Below are positions 15,086 to 24,607 of a stretch of DNA of 64,000 nucleotides, in pieces (position 1 is the stretch's first letter; each line of letters begins with the position of its first letter). The DNA is from DASRHK01 sp035650495 (GTDB taxonomy: Bacteria; Pseudomonadota; Gammaproteobacteria; Nevskiales; Nevskiaceae): positions 1 to 64,000 of the forward strand of contig DASRHK010000104.1 of the NCBI GenBank assembly GCA_035650495.1, in the 5' to 3' direction. A program made the position numbers and the translations under genes. Under the pieces are notes generated by a model that searched no databases, was not told the DNA's origin, and saw only the letters and a program-made list of their open reading frames with translations.

Positions 15086-16264
15086 CTAGAGCGCGCCTTC
15101 GAAGATGTCGAGTCCGCGCTCGGCGGTGGCGCGATCGATGGTGAGCGCCGGGAAGAGCATCAGGACGTTCTCTTCGGCGGAGATCAGCAAGCCGTTTTTC
15201 CGGCACGCATCGCCGATTTCGGCCGCGTAGTCTTCGTCTTGCAGCTCGATGCCGATCGCGAGGCCTTTGCCGCGGACGGTGGCCTTGCCGTGGAAGCGCA
15301 TCTGGGAGAGCCGCGCGAGAAAGTGCTCGCCCAACTCGGTGGCGTTCTTGAGTAGCTTGCTGCGGTGGCGCATCAGATAGCGAAGGTTGGTCAGCGCAAC
15401 CGCGACTGCGCGCGGATGCCAGCCGTAAGTGGAATAGAGGCTGAAGTCTCCCTTGATGGCCTTCGCGATCTTCGACGTGGTAATGACCGCGCCCATGCCG
15501 CCGTAGCCTCCGGTGATTGCCTTCGCCATGCACAGCACATCAGGCTCGAGATCGAAGTGCTCGCATGCGAAGAGCTTGCCGGTCCGGCCAAAGCCCGTGG
15601 CGACTTCGTCGGCGATGAACAGCGTGCCGTAGCGGGTGCAGAGCTTGCGCACGCCGCGGACGAACTCGTCGTCGGGGACGACCGCGCCGAGGTTGCAGAT
15701 GATCGGCTCCATGATGAAGGCGGCGACGTCGCGCTTCTTCAGCAGCGTCTCGACTTTGCCGAGCGCCTTGCCATCCAGCGGCGGCTCGATCTTGTGACAG
15801 TTGGGCAGCAGGCTCTTGAACGTTTCACGGTTGTCGGATGCGCCGATGCTCATCGTGCCGATCGAGTTGCCGTGGTAGCTGTGCTCGATCGAGACGAACG
15901 CGCCGCGGCCGGTGTACGCCATCGCGATCTGCAGCGCGGCTTCGACCGATTCGGTGCCGCCGGTGGTGCGGTACGACACGGTGAGATCGCCCGGCGTCAT
16001 GCGTGCGAGCATTTCGGCGAGCTCGGCCCACGGGCGGTAGAGGTAGTTCGGATGCACGTACTCCGGGCCGTCGAACTTGCGCGCCGCCGCGCGGATCTCC
16101 GTGTTCCCCCAGCCGAGGTTGCCGACACACCAGCCCATCATGAAGTCGATGTATCTGCGCCCTCGACTGTCGGTGAGATCGCTGCCGGCGGAGTCGCCGA
16201 CGACGACGTCCTCGGGTTCATCGCGGCGGCCGAAGTACTTCTTGTCGAGTTGGCGGAGGTTCAT
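15086..16264 (-). CDS. Class III (omega) PLP-dependent aminotransferase
   Basis: 392 residues. Fold type I, class III: SYRTTGGTESVEAALQIA (98-115), HSYHGNS (128-134), FIADEVATGFGRTGKLF with Asp219, and the Schiff-base Lys248 in LCMAKAITGGYGGMGAV. It moves an amino group between an omega-amino or alpha-amino donor and a keto acid; members include GABA, ornithine and taurine transaminases. It has no operon partner and the substrate is not identified. Confidence 0.93.
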   Translation of the reverse strand: MNLRQLDKKYFGRRDEPEDVVVGDSAGSDLTDSRGRRYIDFMMGWCVGNLGWGNTEIRAAARKFDGPEYVHPNYLYRPWAELAEMLARMTPGDLTVSYRTTGGTESVEAALQIAMAYTGRGAFVSIEHSYHGNSIGTMSIGASDNRETFKSLLPNCHKIEPPLDGKALGKVETLLKKRDVAAFIMEPIICNLGAVVPDDEFVRGVRKLCTRYGTLFIADEVATGFGRTGKLFACEHFDLEPDVLCMAKAITGGYGGMGAVITTSKIAKAIKGDFSLYSTYGWHPRAVAVALTNLRYLMRHRSKLLKNATELGEHFLARLSQMRFHGKATVRGKGLAIGIELQDEDYAAEIGDACRKNGLLISAEENVLMLFPALTIDRATAERGLDIFEGAL

Positions 16265-16304
16265 GGGGAGCAGCGTGGATTAGGCTGCGGCCGCGACCTC
16301 GAGT

Positions 16305-16787
16305 TCAACCCGCTTTGGATACGACCAGCAGCTCGTCGAGCTGAGCGAACTGCTCGGTGAATGCACCCGTGCTTTCCGAGGCGATGGCGGCGTCGAGCGC
16401 TTCCTTCGACGGATAGCGGTCACACAGGACGACGCGGGTGTTGCCGCCACGTTCTTCGAAGGTCACCGTGGTGACCGCGCCGTCGGGGCTTTCGTCGTTG
16501 CTCCAGGACAGCCGCGCATTGGGTGTCACCCCGAGGTACTTGCCGAAGAACGCGATCGGCTGCGGGTTCCCGGCGAACACCAGCCGGTAGCCGCCGCCGA
16601 GACGGACATCCATCTCGCAGGAAAGCAGGGTCATGCCGGCGGATTTCGGCACCCACCAGCGCGTGAACTGATCGGGCTGCGTCCACGCTTCGAAGACGAT
16701 GCGCGCCGGCGCATTGAAGGCTCGCGTCACGACGAGCTCACGCTCGGACTTCCGCTCGATCGCCGTGCTGTAGGTCGGGTCAGTCAT
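16305..16787 (-). CDS. SRPBCC / AHSA1 domain protein
   Basis: 160 residues from the ATG at 16787 (MTDPTYSTAIERKSEREL); an upstream ATG gives 20 extra residues that look non-native. The START-like ligand-binding fold has the landmarks ELVVTRAFNAPARIVFEAW, FTRWWVPK, GGGYRLVFAG and a final amphipathic helix ESTGAFTEQFAQLDELL. Such proteins bind hydrophobic ligands or act as Aha1-like co-chaperone domains. It is divergent from phoD and upstream of the aminotransferase on the same strand (40 bases). Confidence 0.88.
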   Translation of the reverse strand: MTDPTYSTAIERKSERELVVTRAFNAPARIVFEAWTQPDQFTRWWVPKSAGMTLLSCEMDVRLGGGYRLVFAGNPQPIAFFGKYLGVTPNARLSWSNDESPDGAVTTVTFEERGGNTRVVLCDRYPSKEALDAAIASESTGAFTEQFAQLDELLVVSKAG

Positions 16788-16877
16788 TTCGGTCTCATGT
16801 TGGGTGGTCCTGTCCCTTAGTCGTTCTGGGGAGCGCCAAATCGACAAGGCCCGAGTGCGACCGAACCACGGCCTCGT

Positions 16878-16896
16878 GCATCACTGACAGTGATGC
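16878..16896. promoter_or_regulatory. 19-bp palindrome in phoD 5' region
   Basis: GCATCACT (16878-16885), spacer GAC, AGTGATGC (16889-16896). Perfect eight-base arms in the divergent region between the SRPBCC gene and phoD, 25 bases before the phoD start. It could be an operator or a 5' leader hairpin. No phosphate-box repeat was recognised. Confidence 0.4.
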
Positions 16897-16920
16897 CTGA
16901 TTTTCGGGAGGGGGTCGATC

Positions 16921-18987
16921 ATGGGCGTGAATCGCAGACAGTTCATCCTCGCAGCCGCGGCACTGGGCTGTCCCGCGGTCTGGGCTCGATCGGCGACCCG
17001 GCCGTCCGCGCTGGCGTGGCACGAGCGGCGCGATCTCTATCCGCAGGGCGTTGCCTCGGGCGATCCGCATCCCGATAGCGTGATCCTGTGGACGCGCCGG
17101 CCCTTCGAGCGCGGCGCGCAATCCGCGCAGCTCACGGTCGAGCTCGCGCTCGATCCCGGCTTCACGAAAGTGATCGCGAGCGCCGCGACACCGGTGCACG
17201 CCGACGCCGATTGGACTTGCCGCGTGCTCGTCGGCAACCTCGCTCCGCGCACCGTCTACTGGTACCGCTTCACCGACGCGCAGGGCAACGGCAGCCGCAT
17301 CGGCCGCACGATCACCGCGCCGCGCGATCGCGACACGCACGCGGTGAAATTCGCTTTCGTCTCCTGCCAGTCGGTGAACGAAGGCGCGCAGAACGCGTAT
17401 CGACGGATGATCTACGAGGATCGCCGCGCGCCAGAGGCGGAGCGTCTCGGCTTCGTGCTGCACCTCGGCGATTTCATCTACGAGGTCGTGGAATACCCCG
17501 ACGAAGTGAAGACGCGCTACGACCGCACGATCTACGACCTCGGCCGCATTCCCGACGCGCGCAAGGTCGCCAACTTCCACGTGCCGACCACGCTCGAAGG
17601 TTATCGCTTCGTCTGGCAGGCGCATCTCAACGATCCCGACATCCAGGATGCGCGCGCTTACCTGCCCTTCGTGCCGATGTGGGACAACCACGAGTTCTCC
17701 TGGCAGGGCTGGCAGAGCTTCATCAAGTACGGCCAGAAGGTCGAGCCGGCGCAAGCGCTGAAGGTCGCGGCGATGCAGGCGTGGTTCGAATACCAGCCGG
17801 CGCGCGTCCTGAAATCCAGCGGGCCGTCGCTCGAGCGCTTCGACGCTCCGAGCGTCAGCAACGCGCCGATCACGAAATTCGACGATGCCGGGCTCGGCAT
17901 CGAGCCGAACAACCAGACGGCGATCAACGCGCTCATCGGCTATCGCACGCTGCGCTACGGCCGCAACGTCGAGCTCGTCATCACCGACCAGCGCAGCTAC
18001 CCGATGGAAGATCCGACCAACGCAAGCGAGCTCGAATCGCTGCCGGTGCCGGATCTCGCCGGCTTCTATCCCGAGGAAGTCGTGCAGATCGTCGACGGCG
18101 GCCGCGCGTACAACGGTGGCAAGCCGCCCGACAAGATCAGGTTCGGCGGCGCCGAGATCGACAACTACCGCAAGGACGCCGCGCCGTGGACGCTGCTCGG
18201 CGAGACGCAGCGGCGCTGGTTCATCGAGCGCCTGCAGCAGTCGCAGGCGACGTGGAAGATCTGGGGCAGCTCGCTCGGCACGCTCGACTGGCGCGCCGAT
18301 CCGCAGAACCTTCCCGACGCGCTCAAGGCGAAATGGCCGGGCGGCTACGCGATGTTCGGCGGCGGCGACTTCGGCGCGGCTTATGCGGAGCGCGGCGAGA
18401 TCTACGACGCGATCGCGCGCGAGAAGATCACCGGCTTCGTCACGGTCGCCGGCGACCGGCACAGCTTCTGGGCCGGCTACGCCGCGAAGGCGCTGCCGCC
18501 GAAAGCCTTCGAGCCTGTGGGTCTCGCGTTCGTGACCGGCTCGGTGTCGGCGCCGGGACTGGTCGAGTCGTTCGAGCACAATTTCCCGAAGGACCATCCG
18601 TTGCGCGCGCTGTTCCTCGTCGACGGCGAGCAAGGCACCAAGCCCGAGCCGACGGTCAACATGACGCTACGGCTCGGCGTGCGCTCGTCGCTCGAGTACG
18701 CGAAGTCGAAGGACCTCGCCAAGGCGCACGCGGCCGCGAATCCGGACAATGCGCCGCATCTGAAATTCCTCGACCTCGGCGGTCACGGCTATTCGACCGT
18801 GCGCGCGACGCCGCACGACATCGAGACGGAGTTCGTCTGCATTCCGCGCCCGATCCGGCGCAGCGAGACCGACGACGGCGGGCCGGTGAAGTACCGCGTG
18901 ACGCATCGCGCGAAACTGTGGAGTGCGAAGGAGCGCCCGTTGCTCGAGTCGAAAGTCCGCGAAGGCGATCCGAAGCTGTCGATCTAG
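16921..18987 (+). CDS. phoD: PhoD-type alkaline phosphatase / phosphodiesterase
   Basis: 688 residues with a Tat-like leader (NRRQFILAAAALG). The N-terminal beta domain (PhoD_N, to about 140: QGVASGDPHPDSVILWTR) is followed by the metallophosphatase domain: FAFVSCQSVNEG, LHLGDFIYEVVEY (Asp ligands), PMWDNHEFSW (Asn/His), and the distal TVAGDRHSFWAGY. PhoD enzymes are exported and cleave phosphate mono- and diesters including teichoic acids and phospholipids, with Fe/Ca. The ATG is preceded by GGGAGGGGG. The gene ends exactly where the convergent lipoprotein gene ends. Confidence 0.93.
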   Translation: MGVNRRQFILAAAALGCPAVWARSATRPSALAWHERRDLYPQGVASGDPHPDSVILWTRRPFERGAQSAQLTVELALDPGFTKVIASAATPVHADADWTCRVLVGNLAPRTVYWYRFTDAQGNGSRIGRTITAPRDRDTHAVKFAFVSCQSVNEGAQNAYRRMIYEDRRAPEAERLGFVLHLGDFIYEVVEYPDEVKTRYDRTIYDLGRIPDARKVANFHVPTTLEGYRFVWQAHLNDPDIQDARAYLPFVPMWDNHEFSWQGWQSFIKYGQKVEPAQALKVAAMQAWFEYQPARVLKSSGPSLERFDAPSVSNAPITKFDDAGLGIEPNNQTAINALIGYRTLRYGRNVELVITDQRSYPMEDPTNASELESLPVPDLAGFYPEEVVQIVDGGRAYNGGKPPDKIRFGGAEIDNYRKDAAPWTLLGETQRRWFIERLQQSQATWKIWGSSLGTLDWRADPQNLPDALKAKWPGGYAMFGGGDFGAAYAERGEIYDAIAREKITGFVTVAGDRHSFWAGYAAKALPPKAFEPVGLAFVTGSVSAPGLVESFEHNFPKDHPLRALFLVDGEQGTKPEPTVNMTLRLGVRSSLEYAKSKDLAKAHAAANPDNAPHLKFLDLGGHGYSTVRATPHDIETEFVCIPRPIRRSETDDGGPVKYRVTHRAKLWSAKERPLLESKVREGDPKLSI

Positions 18988-20331
18988 CTACGGCGCCGGC
19001 AACGGGATCCTGCGGTACGTCGTGCTCGCGACGCCGTCGCGCGGCTGGTTCCAGGCGACCGACACGCCCTCGGGTCCGACGGCCATGCCGAAGTACTCGT
19101 TGAACTTGGTGTTCGCATTCGGCACCTGCGGTCCATCGGTGACTTGCACCACCTGACCGGGCGTGAGGCCACCGCTGGCATCGAAGGTGAGCGCACGCGA
19201 CAAGATCCGGTACGGCACGCTGAATCCGGTTCCCGAGCAGCGCCAGTCGCGCCAGACGACGACCAGTCGCCCATCCGGCGCGAACGCGATCAACGGATGA
19301 TCGTGTTCCGCGGCGTCGGCCGCGGGATCGTCGGTCACGTCGAAGGGATCGCTCCAGGTGATGCCGCCGTCGACGCTGGTGACGATCAGGATGCGCGACA
19401 CACCGCTGCGCTCGTCCGACCACGCGAGCGCGAGATGCTTGGCCCGAGCAGGACTGGGATCCGCGGCAAGCCAGCTGATCGCCTCGCTCTCCTCGTCCGG
19501 TGACGCCGTCCGCGCGACGTTGGGTGCCGCGACGGCCCGCTCGAACGTCGCGCCGCTGTCCGACGAGCGCGCGACGATGTAGTCGGTCGGCAGCGCGCCG
19601 CAATTGCTGCAGTCGAGGAACGGCCCCATCCCCGATGCATAGGCGACGTAGATGGTTCCGTCGGCGCCGACGATCGGAACCTGCCGAGGGTCCTGCATCG
19701 CCGGATGATCGTTGGGATCGTCGACGCGCAGCTGCGGTCCCCACGTCGCGCCACCGTCGTTGGAGACTTTCAGGTTCACCCGCCCGATCGGATTGCTGAA
19801 GAACGATTCCCAGCCGACCACGAGATCCTTCTGGCCCACGCCACGCACGAGCCAGGGACGATCGACGAGATCGCCGTTGTTCTCGGTGAAGCTCACCGCG
19901 CTCAAGGCGCCGGTCCACGCATCGGTTGCATGATTCGACGTGTAGTACTCGACGCCGTTGTTGTCGCACTCGAAGTACGCCATGCCGTTGCGATCGAACG
20001 CCGGATTGTTGTCGCCACTGCACGTGATCGGCGCGAGCGCCCAGCTTCGACCGCCGTCGTGCGAGACGGACACGCCAGCGATGTAGCCGATCACGACGTT
20101 GTCGGGATTCGTCGGGTCCACCGCGAGCGTCTGCTCGGTCTGCGCGCTGCCGGTATCGCCGGATGCGTCCTGAACGCCGGAGTCGCCCTCGCTCAGCGTC
20201 TGCTCATCGACGTTGTCGCAGGTCAACGCGGGACCGGCCAACGCCACGACCTGCGTTGCGACGCCAGAGGAATTGCCGCACGCGGCGAGCATCAGCGCCG
20301 CGCTGCAGATGAAGAGCCCGCGCCTGCCCAT
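18988..20331 (-). CDS. Exported lipoprotein with BNR/sialidase-like repeats
   Basis: 447 residues. It has a lipoprotein signal (LFICSAALMLAAC, Cys18). The body has repeated Asp-box-like motifs (VSHDGGRSWALAP, VSNDGGATWGPQL, SSDSGATFER, TSVDGGITWSDPF), typical of a six-bladed beta-propeller of the sialidase/BNR superfamily. Sialidase catalytic residues are not evident, so it may bind rather than cleave. The ATG shares its first base with the TGA of the TonB receptor (TGATG), so the two are coupled and probably act as an outer-membrane receptor with a surface lipoprotein. Confidence 0.85.
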   Translation of the reverse strand: MGRRGLFICSAALMLAACGNSSGVATQVVALAGPALTCDNVDEQTLSEGDSGVQDASGDTGSAQTEQTLAVDPTNPDNVVIGYIAGVSVSHDGGRSWALAPITCSGDNNPAFDRNGMAYFECDNNGVEYYTSNHATDAWTGALSAVSFTENNGDLVDRPWLVRGVGQKDLVVGWESFFSNPIGRVNLKVSNDGGATWGPQLRVDDPNDHPAMQDPRQVPIVGADGTIYVAYASGMGPFLDCSNCGALPTDYIVARSSDSGATFERAVAAPNVARTASPDEESEAISWLAADPSPARAKHLALAWSDERSGVSRILIVTSVDGGITWSDPFDVTDDPAADAAEHDHPLIAFAPDGRLVVVWRDWRCSGTGFSVPYRILSRALTFDASGGLTPGQVVQVTDGPQVPNANTKFNEYFGMAVGPEGVSVAWNQPRDGVASTTYRRIPLPAP

Positions 20332-22694
20332 CAGAACTCGAGCGCGAGCCGCGCGGTGAGCGTGCGCGGCGGATTGAGATACCACAGGTCGTAGAGGTTT
20401 CCGACCGTGGGCTTGACCGACGCGCCGAACGTGGCCGCAGTGACGTTGGTGATGTTGCTGACGTTCACCGCCAGCTGTGGCCGCAGCCGCCACGTGGAGT
20501 TCATCAGCACGAGGCCGGCGTTCAAGGTGCCGTAGTCGTTGATCGGATGCACTTCGGTGATGTCGCCGAAGCCCTTGCCGACGTAGTGATAGTCCACGCG
20601 CGCGCCGATGTTGAACGGGCCGATCTGCGGCGTGACGTAGTTGAGCGCCGCCGCGTACTGCGATCTCGCGGAGCCGGGCATCTTCGAGCCGGCGGGAACC
20701 ACGCGCTGACCGCTGGAGGATGTCGGATCCGGCGCCGAGAACGGCACGGTGATGTGCGCGTCGGTCATGCCGCCCGCGAGCTCGAGCCGCACGCCGAGCG
20801 GCGTCAGCCACACGAGCGAGGATTCGAATCCCTTGCTGATCGAGTGGCCGATGTTGTCGAGATACGCGAGCGGCGGGCTCTGCGCGGTGCGCAGCGCGAT
20901 CTGCGGGTCCTTCCAGTCGATGTAGAAGAGCGCCGAATCGAAGTGCAGCGTGTTCCCGAGCCACGAGGTGCGCAGGCCGAGCTCGTAATTCCACAGCTTG
21001 TCGGACTTGTACTGGGGCGGCACGCCGTTCATCGAGCTCGACGGCACGCTCTGCAGGCCGCCGAAGCGGAAGCCGCGGCTCGCGGTGAAATAGGTCGAGA
21101 TGTCGCGCGAGAAGTCGAACATCGCGCTCACCTTCGGGCTCACGCCTTTCTCCGAGATGTCGTGATCGGAGAAGTTGAAGTCCATGCCGCCGTTCTGCGT
21201 GCGCGCGACGCTGCCGACGCCGGCGAAGCCGCCCTTGACCTCGGTCTCGTACAGGCGCGCGCCGGCGGAGAGGTCGAGACGATCCCAGAATTTGTAGCCG
21301 AGGTCGAAGAACACCGCGCGCTCGTGCGCCTTGACGTTGGTCACGCCGTAGAAGAGCGTCGTCTCGTGATAGACGTCGGGCGGCGTGCCGGCCGCCTGAT
21401 TGGCATCGCGGTTGGCGATGGTGTCGGTGAGGATCTCGAAGAACACCTTGTAGTCGATGTTGAAGACGCCGACGAGCCACTGCAGTCCGTGCTTGCCGGT
21501 CGACTGCAAGCGCACTTCCTCGGAGATCGATTTCGAGCGGTCGTTGACGATCTGGAACGAGCCGGTCTCCTGCTCGAGCGGAGAAGGCAGCACCGGAAAC
21601 GGCAAGGGCAACGGCAATCCGCCCGGCGGCTGGTTCGGCGGACCGGTGATCGCCGCGGTCGCATCGGCATCCAGATACCAATCCTTGAATGTGCGCGAAG
21701 CAAGCGCAGTGGCGCGCATCGGCCCGAAGTCGTAGCCGAGCTCGAGCGAGGTGAGACCGAACCGGGTGTCGCTCGGCTGCGGCAGGATCTTCAGGCTCGT
21801 CTGCCGCGGACCGTTCGGGGAATCCACGAGCGGCGTCGCGTTCGGCGTCGCGGTGTCTTCCTGCACGTGCGTGAATTTCACGTCGAGCGCGTCGGTCGGC
21901 CGCCACGATGCGAGCGCGCGGTATTGATTGCCGGTCGTGTAGTCGACGTCCTTCTCGCCCGAGATCGTGTTGTCGACGATGCCGGGATAGTTGTGCCGCA
22001 CGTAGCCCAGGCGCACGGCGGCGCTGTCGCCGATCGGCGCATTGACGATGCCGCCTTCGCTCCACACTGCGGTGCCGTCGGTCGGCGCGACGTATTGGCC
22101 GAACGCGCGCGCCTGCCATTCGCCGAGCGCGGGCTCCTGCAGCACATAGCGGATCGCACCCGCGAGCGCCGCGCCGCCGAAGAGCGTTCCCTGGGGCCCT
22201 TTGAGGATTTCGACGCTCTGCAGGTCGAACGCGGAGAAATCAGGCTGGATGTTGGTGATGAACGGGTCGCCGAACGACGTGTCGCCGATGAGAATGCCGG
22301 TGCCCGACGACAGCGGCGATCCCGGATACGCGTCGGTGGCGATGCCGCGGATGGAGATCTTGTTGAGGTTGGGCGCGATGCTCGTCATCGTCACGCCCGG
22401 CTTCTCCTGGATGTAGTCGGCGATGTTGAACTTGCCTTCCGACTCCAGCCGCGCGCCGTTGAACTCGTCGATCGACTCGGCAATCTCGCGCAGCGATTTC
22501 TTGCGCTTCGTGGCGGTGACGACGACGGATTCGAGCTGCGTGGTGTCCTGGTCCGCTTCAGCGGCCGGCTTCTCGGCCTTGGGACTTTGCTCCGGAACCG
22601 GAATCGTCGCGAGCGCCTGCTCGTCCGCAACAGCGTCCGCGCAGCCAACGGTCAGAGCCAGCACCAGCGCAGTCAGTCCGACGCACTTCGGCAT
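20331..22694 (-). CDS. TonB-dependent outer-membrane receptor
   Basis: 787 residues from the ATG at 22694 (GAGGAGAG upstream). Signal peptide (VGLTALVLALTVGCADAVA), TonB-box-like region LESVVVTATKR, plug domain (IQEKPGVTMTSIAPNLNKISIRGI; LQSVEILKGPQGTLFGGAALAGAIR), and a 22-strand barrel ending in LTARLALEF. It is related to the sphingomonad-type receptors for hydrophobic organic compounds rather than siderophores, by family resemblance only. It is divergent from the hydrolase-MFS-esterase operon; the intervening region contains the large palindrome. Confidence 0.95.
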   Translation of the reverse strand: MPKCVGLTALVLALTVGCADAVADEQALATIPVPEQSPKAEKPAAEADQDTTQLESVVVTATKRKKSLREIAESIDEFNGARLESEGKFNIADYIQEKPGVTMTSIAPNLNKISIRGIATDAYPGSPLSSGTGILIGDTSFGDPFITNIQPDFSAFDLQSVEILKGPQGTLFGGAALAGAIRYVLQEPALGEWQARAFGQYVAPTDGTAVWSEGGIVNAPIGDSAAVRLGYVRHNYPGIVDNTISGEKDVDYTTGNQYRALASWRPTDALDVKFTHVQEDTATPNATPLVDSPNGPRQTSLKILPQPSDTRFGLTSLELGYDFGPMRATALASRTFKDWYLDADATAAITGPPNQPPGGLPLPLPFPVLPSPLEQETGSFQIVNDRSKSISEEVRLQSTGKHGLQWLVGVFNIDYKVFFEILTDTIANRDANQAAGTPPDVYHETTLFYGVTNVKAHERAVFFDLGYKFWDRLDLSAGARLYETEVKGGFAGVGSVARTQNGGMDFNFSDHDISEKGVSPKVSAMFDFSRDISTYFTASRGFRFGGLQSVPSSSMNGVPPQYKSDKLWNYELGLRTSWLGNTLHFDSALFYIDWKDPQIALRTAQSPPLAYLDNIGHSISKGFESSLVWLTPLGVRLELAGGMTDAHITVPFSAPDPTSSSGQRVVPAGSKMPGSARSQYAAALNYVTPQIGPFNIGARVDYHYVGKGFGDITEVHPINDYGTLNAGLVLMNSTWRLRPQLAVNVSNITNVTAATFGASVKPTVGNLYDLWYLNPPRTLTARLALEF

Positions 22695-22759
22695 CTTGTT
22701 CTCTCCTCGGCGTTCCCCAACGCCCAAGCCCAGTCTGCGCCCGGCGCCTGCGGCGAACC

Positions 22760-22795
22760 TATCTAACCGGTGACACCGCTGTCACCGGTTAGATA
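22760..22795. promoter_or_regulatory. Perfect 16+16 bp inverted repeat, putative operator
   Basis: Arms TATCTAACCGGTGACA (22760-22775) and its exact complement (22780-22795), with a CCGC centre. It sits midway in the divergent gap between the TonB-receptor operon (start 22694) and the hydrolase operon (start 22832). Size and symmetry fit a TetR-family or similar dimer site controlling both operons. No TetR gene is in the window; the Crp-like regulator at 27590 is the nearest regulator. Confidence 0.65.
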
Positions 22796-22831
22796 ACGCA
22801 AGCCGGCCCGTCGCGAGCAGACTCGTACGCC

Positions 22832-24607
22832 ATGGCTGGCACGATGAACGACGGCGTAAACGCGATCGCGGGGAGCGTGCGGCTCGACCGCAACGTCGAA
22901 GCGCGCATGCGCGACGGCACCGTCCTGCGCGCAGATCTCTACCGGCCGGCATCGGGCGGGCGCCATCCCGTGCTTCTGCAGCGCACGCCGTACAACAAGG
23001 AATTCCTGCCGCTCACGGCGCTGACGCTCGACCCACTGCGCGCCGCGCGGGCCGGATACAACGTGGTCATCCAGGACGTGCGCGGGCGATGGGCCTCGGA
23101 CGGTGGTCCGTTCTTCCTCTATCGCGACGAAGCTGCCGACGGTCGCGACACCGTCGCATGGGCGTCAGACGCCGACTGGTCCGACGGCCGCCTCGGCGCT
23201 TACGGCGTCTCGTACATGGGCGGCACCACCTGGCATGCCGCGACCAGCGGCGACCCGGCGCTCCTTGCCCTGTCGCCGACGACGGCGCCCTGCGATTTCT
23301 GGCGCGACCACATGTGGCGAGGCGGCGCGCTGAACTGGGGATTGCTGGTGAACTGGTCACTGCAGGCGATCGGGCCGGCGGCATTGCTGCGCGCGAACAA
23401 GGACAAGTCGGATCGCGACGCTTCGTTCCTTCAGCTCGTCGACGACATCGACGCGTTCGACGAGCGCGTGCGCGCGCTGCCGTTGCGCGACTTTGCGCCC
23501 GCGCGCGCCGACGACGCGGAGTTCCTGCCGTTCTTCCGCGAAGTGCCGCGGCATCCGGCGCCCGACGCGTGGACCGACGCGCTGCTCATCGCGGGCAAGC
23601 ATCGCAACGTGCGCGCGCCGGCGCTGATCATCGCCGGCTGGCACGACATCATGCTCGACGGTGATCTCGAGCACTTCGCGTCGATGCAGCAGCACGCCGC
23701 AACGGAGCAAGCGCGGCGCGCGACCCGCATCGTGATCGGCCCGTGGTCGCACGGGATGTTCGGCTCGACGGTGGGCGACGTCGACTTCGGCATGCGCGCG
23801 AGCGGCGCGACGCTCGATCTGCGCGAGGACCTGACGTCCCTGCAGCTGCGCTGGTTCGATCGCTGGCTCAAGGGCGAGCGCAACGGCGTCGACGAGGAAG
23901 CGCCGGTCAGGATCTTCGTGCAGGGACTGAATCGCTGGCGCGGCGAAACGTCGTGGCCGCTCGCACGCGCCAGATCGACCAGGCTCTATCTGCGCTCGAA
24001 GCACGGCCTGTCGTGGGAGCCGCCCGGCGCGAGCGAGATCGAAGACGCGTATCCGTACGACCCGCGCGATCCCCGCCCCACCTGCGGCGGCTCGCTGTTG
24101 ATGCCCGCCGTCTACCGGCGCGGACCGGTGGATCAATCGCCGATCCTGTCGCGCAGCGATGTGCTCACCTATACGAGCGACGTGCTGGCATCGGATCTGG
24201 AGGTGACGGGTCCGGTCACGTTCGTGCTGTATGCAGCCAGCGACGCGCGCGACACCGACTGGATGGTGAAGCTGTGCGACGTGCACGCGGACGGCCGCAC
24301 GCTCAACGTCACCGATGGCGTGCTGCGCGCGAGCTATCGCGAATCGGCAACGTCGCGGCGCCTGCTGGAGCCCGGCGCGGTCGTGCGCTACGAAATCGCG
24401 CTGCATCCGACGTCGATGCTGTTCCGTGCGGGCCATCGCCTTGCCGTGCTGATCACCTCGAGCGATTTTCCGCGCTACGATCGCAATCCGAATACGGGCG
24501 AGCTCGGCATCGACGCGCGCACCTTCGCGACGGCGCGCCAAAAGGTCTTCCATGACAGCGTACGCGCTTCGCACCTGATGCTGCCGATCATCCCGAACGA
24601 GCCATGA
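22832..24607 (+). CDS. CocE/NonD family serine hydrolase (X-Pro dipeptidyl-peptidase S15 type)
   Basis: 591 residues, no signal peptide. N-terminal alpha/beta hydrolase: MRDGTVLRADLYRPA, PVLLQRTPYNK, VIQDVRGRWASDG, nucleophile Ser127 in GAYGVSYMGG, Asp in IIAGWHDIMLDG and His in GPWSHGMFG. The C-terminal part is a jelly-roll typical of X-Pro dipeptidyl-peptidases and CocE (EVTGPVTFVLYAASDARDTDW). Known members hydrolyse cocaine, cephalosporin side chains and dipeptides. It is first in a rightward operon with an MFS carrier and carboxylesterase, so degradation of an ester or amide is likely; the substrate is unknown. Confidence 0.92.
   Translation: MAGTMNDGVNAIAGSVRLDRNVEARMRDGTVLRADLYRPASGGRHPVLLQRTPYNKEFLPLTALTLDPLRAARAGYNVVIQDVRGRWASDGGPFFLYRDEAADGRDTVAWASDADWSDGRLGAYGVSYMGGTTWHAATSGDPALLALSPTTAPCDFWRDHMWRGGALNWGLLVNWSLQAIGPAALLRANKDKSDRDASFLQLVDDIDAFDERVRALPLRDFAPARADDAEFLPFFREVPRHPAPDAWTDALLIAGKHRNVRAPALIIAGWHDIMLDGDLEHFASMQQHAATEQARRATRIVIGPWSHGMFGSTVGDVDFGMRASGATLDLREDLTSLQLRWFDRWLKGERNGVDEEAPVRIFVQGLNRWRGETSWPLARARSTRLYLRSKHGLSWEPPGASEIEDAYPYDPRDPRPTCGGSLLMPAVYRRGPVDQSPILSRSDVLTYTSDVLASDLEVTGPVTFVLYAASDARDTDWMVKLCDVHADGRTLNVTDGVLRASYRESATSRRLLEPGAVVRYEIALHPTSMLFRAGHRLAVLITSSDFPRYDRNPNTGELGIDARTFATARQKVFHDSVRASHLMLPIIPNEP

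Noticed and set aside
17088..19103. 671-codon frame in the phoD region, +1 shifted
   Set aside because: Arg-rich shadow of phoD with no motifs.
20547..22766. 739-codon frame antisense to the TonB receptor
   Set aside because: Low-complexity Arg/Glu/Ala translation, no family motifs; the receptor is clearly the real gene.
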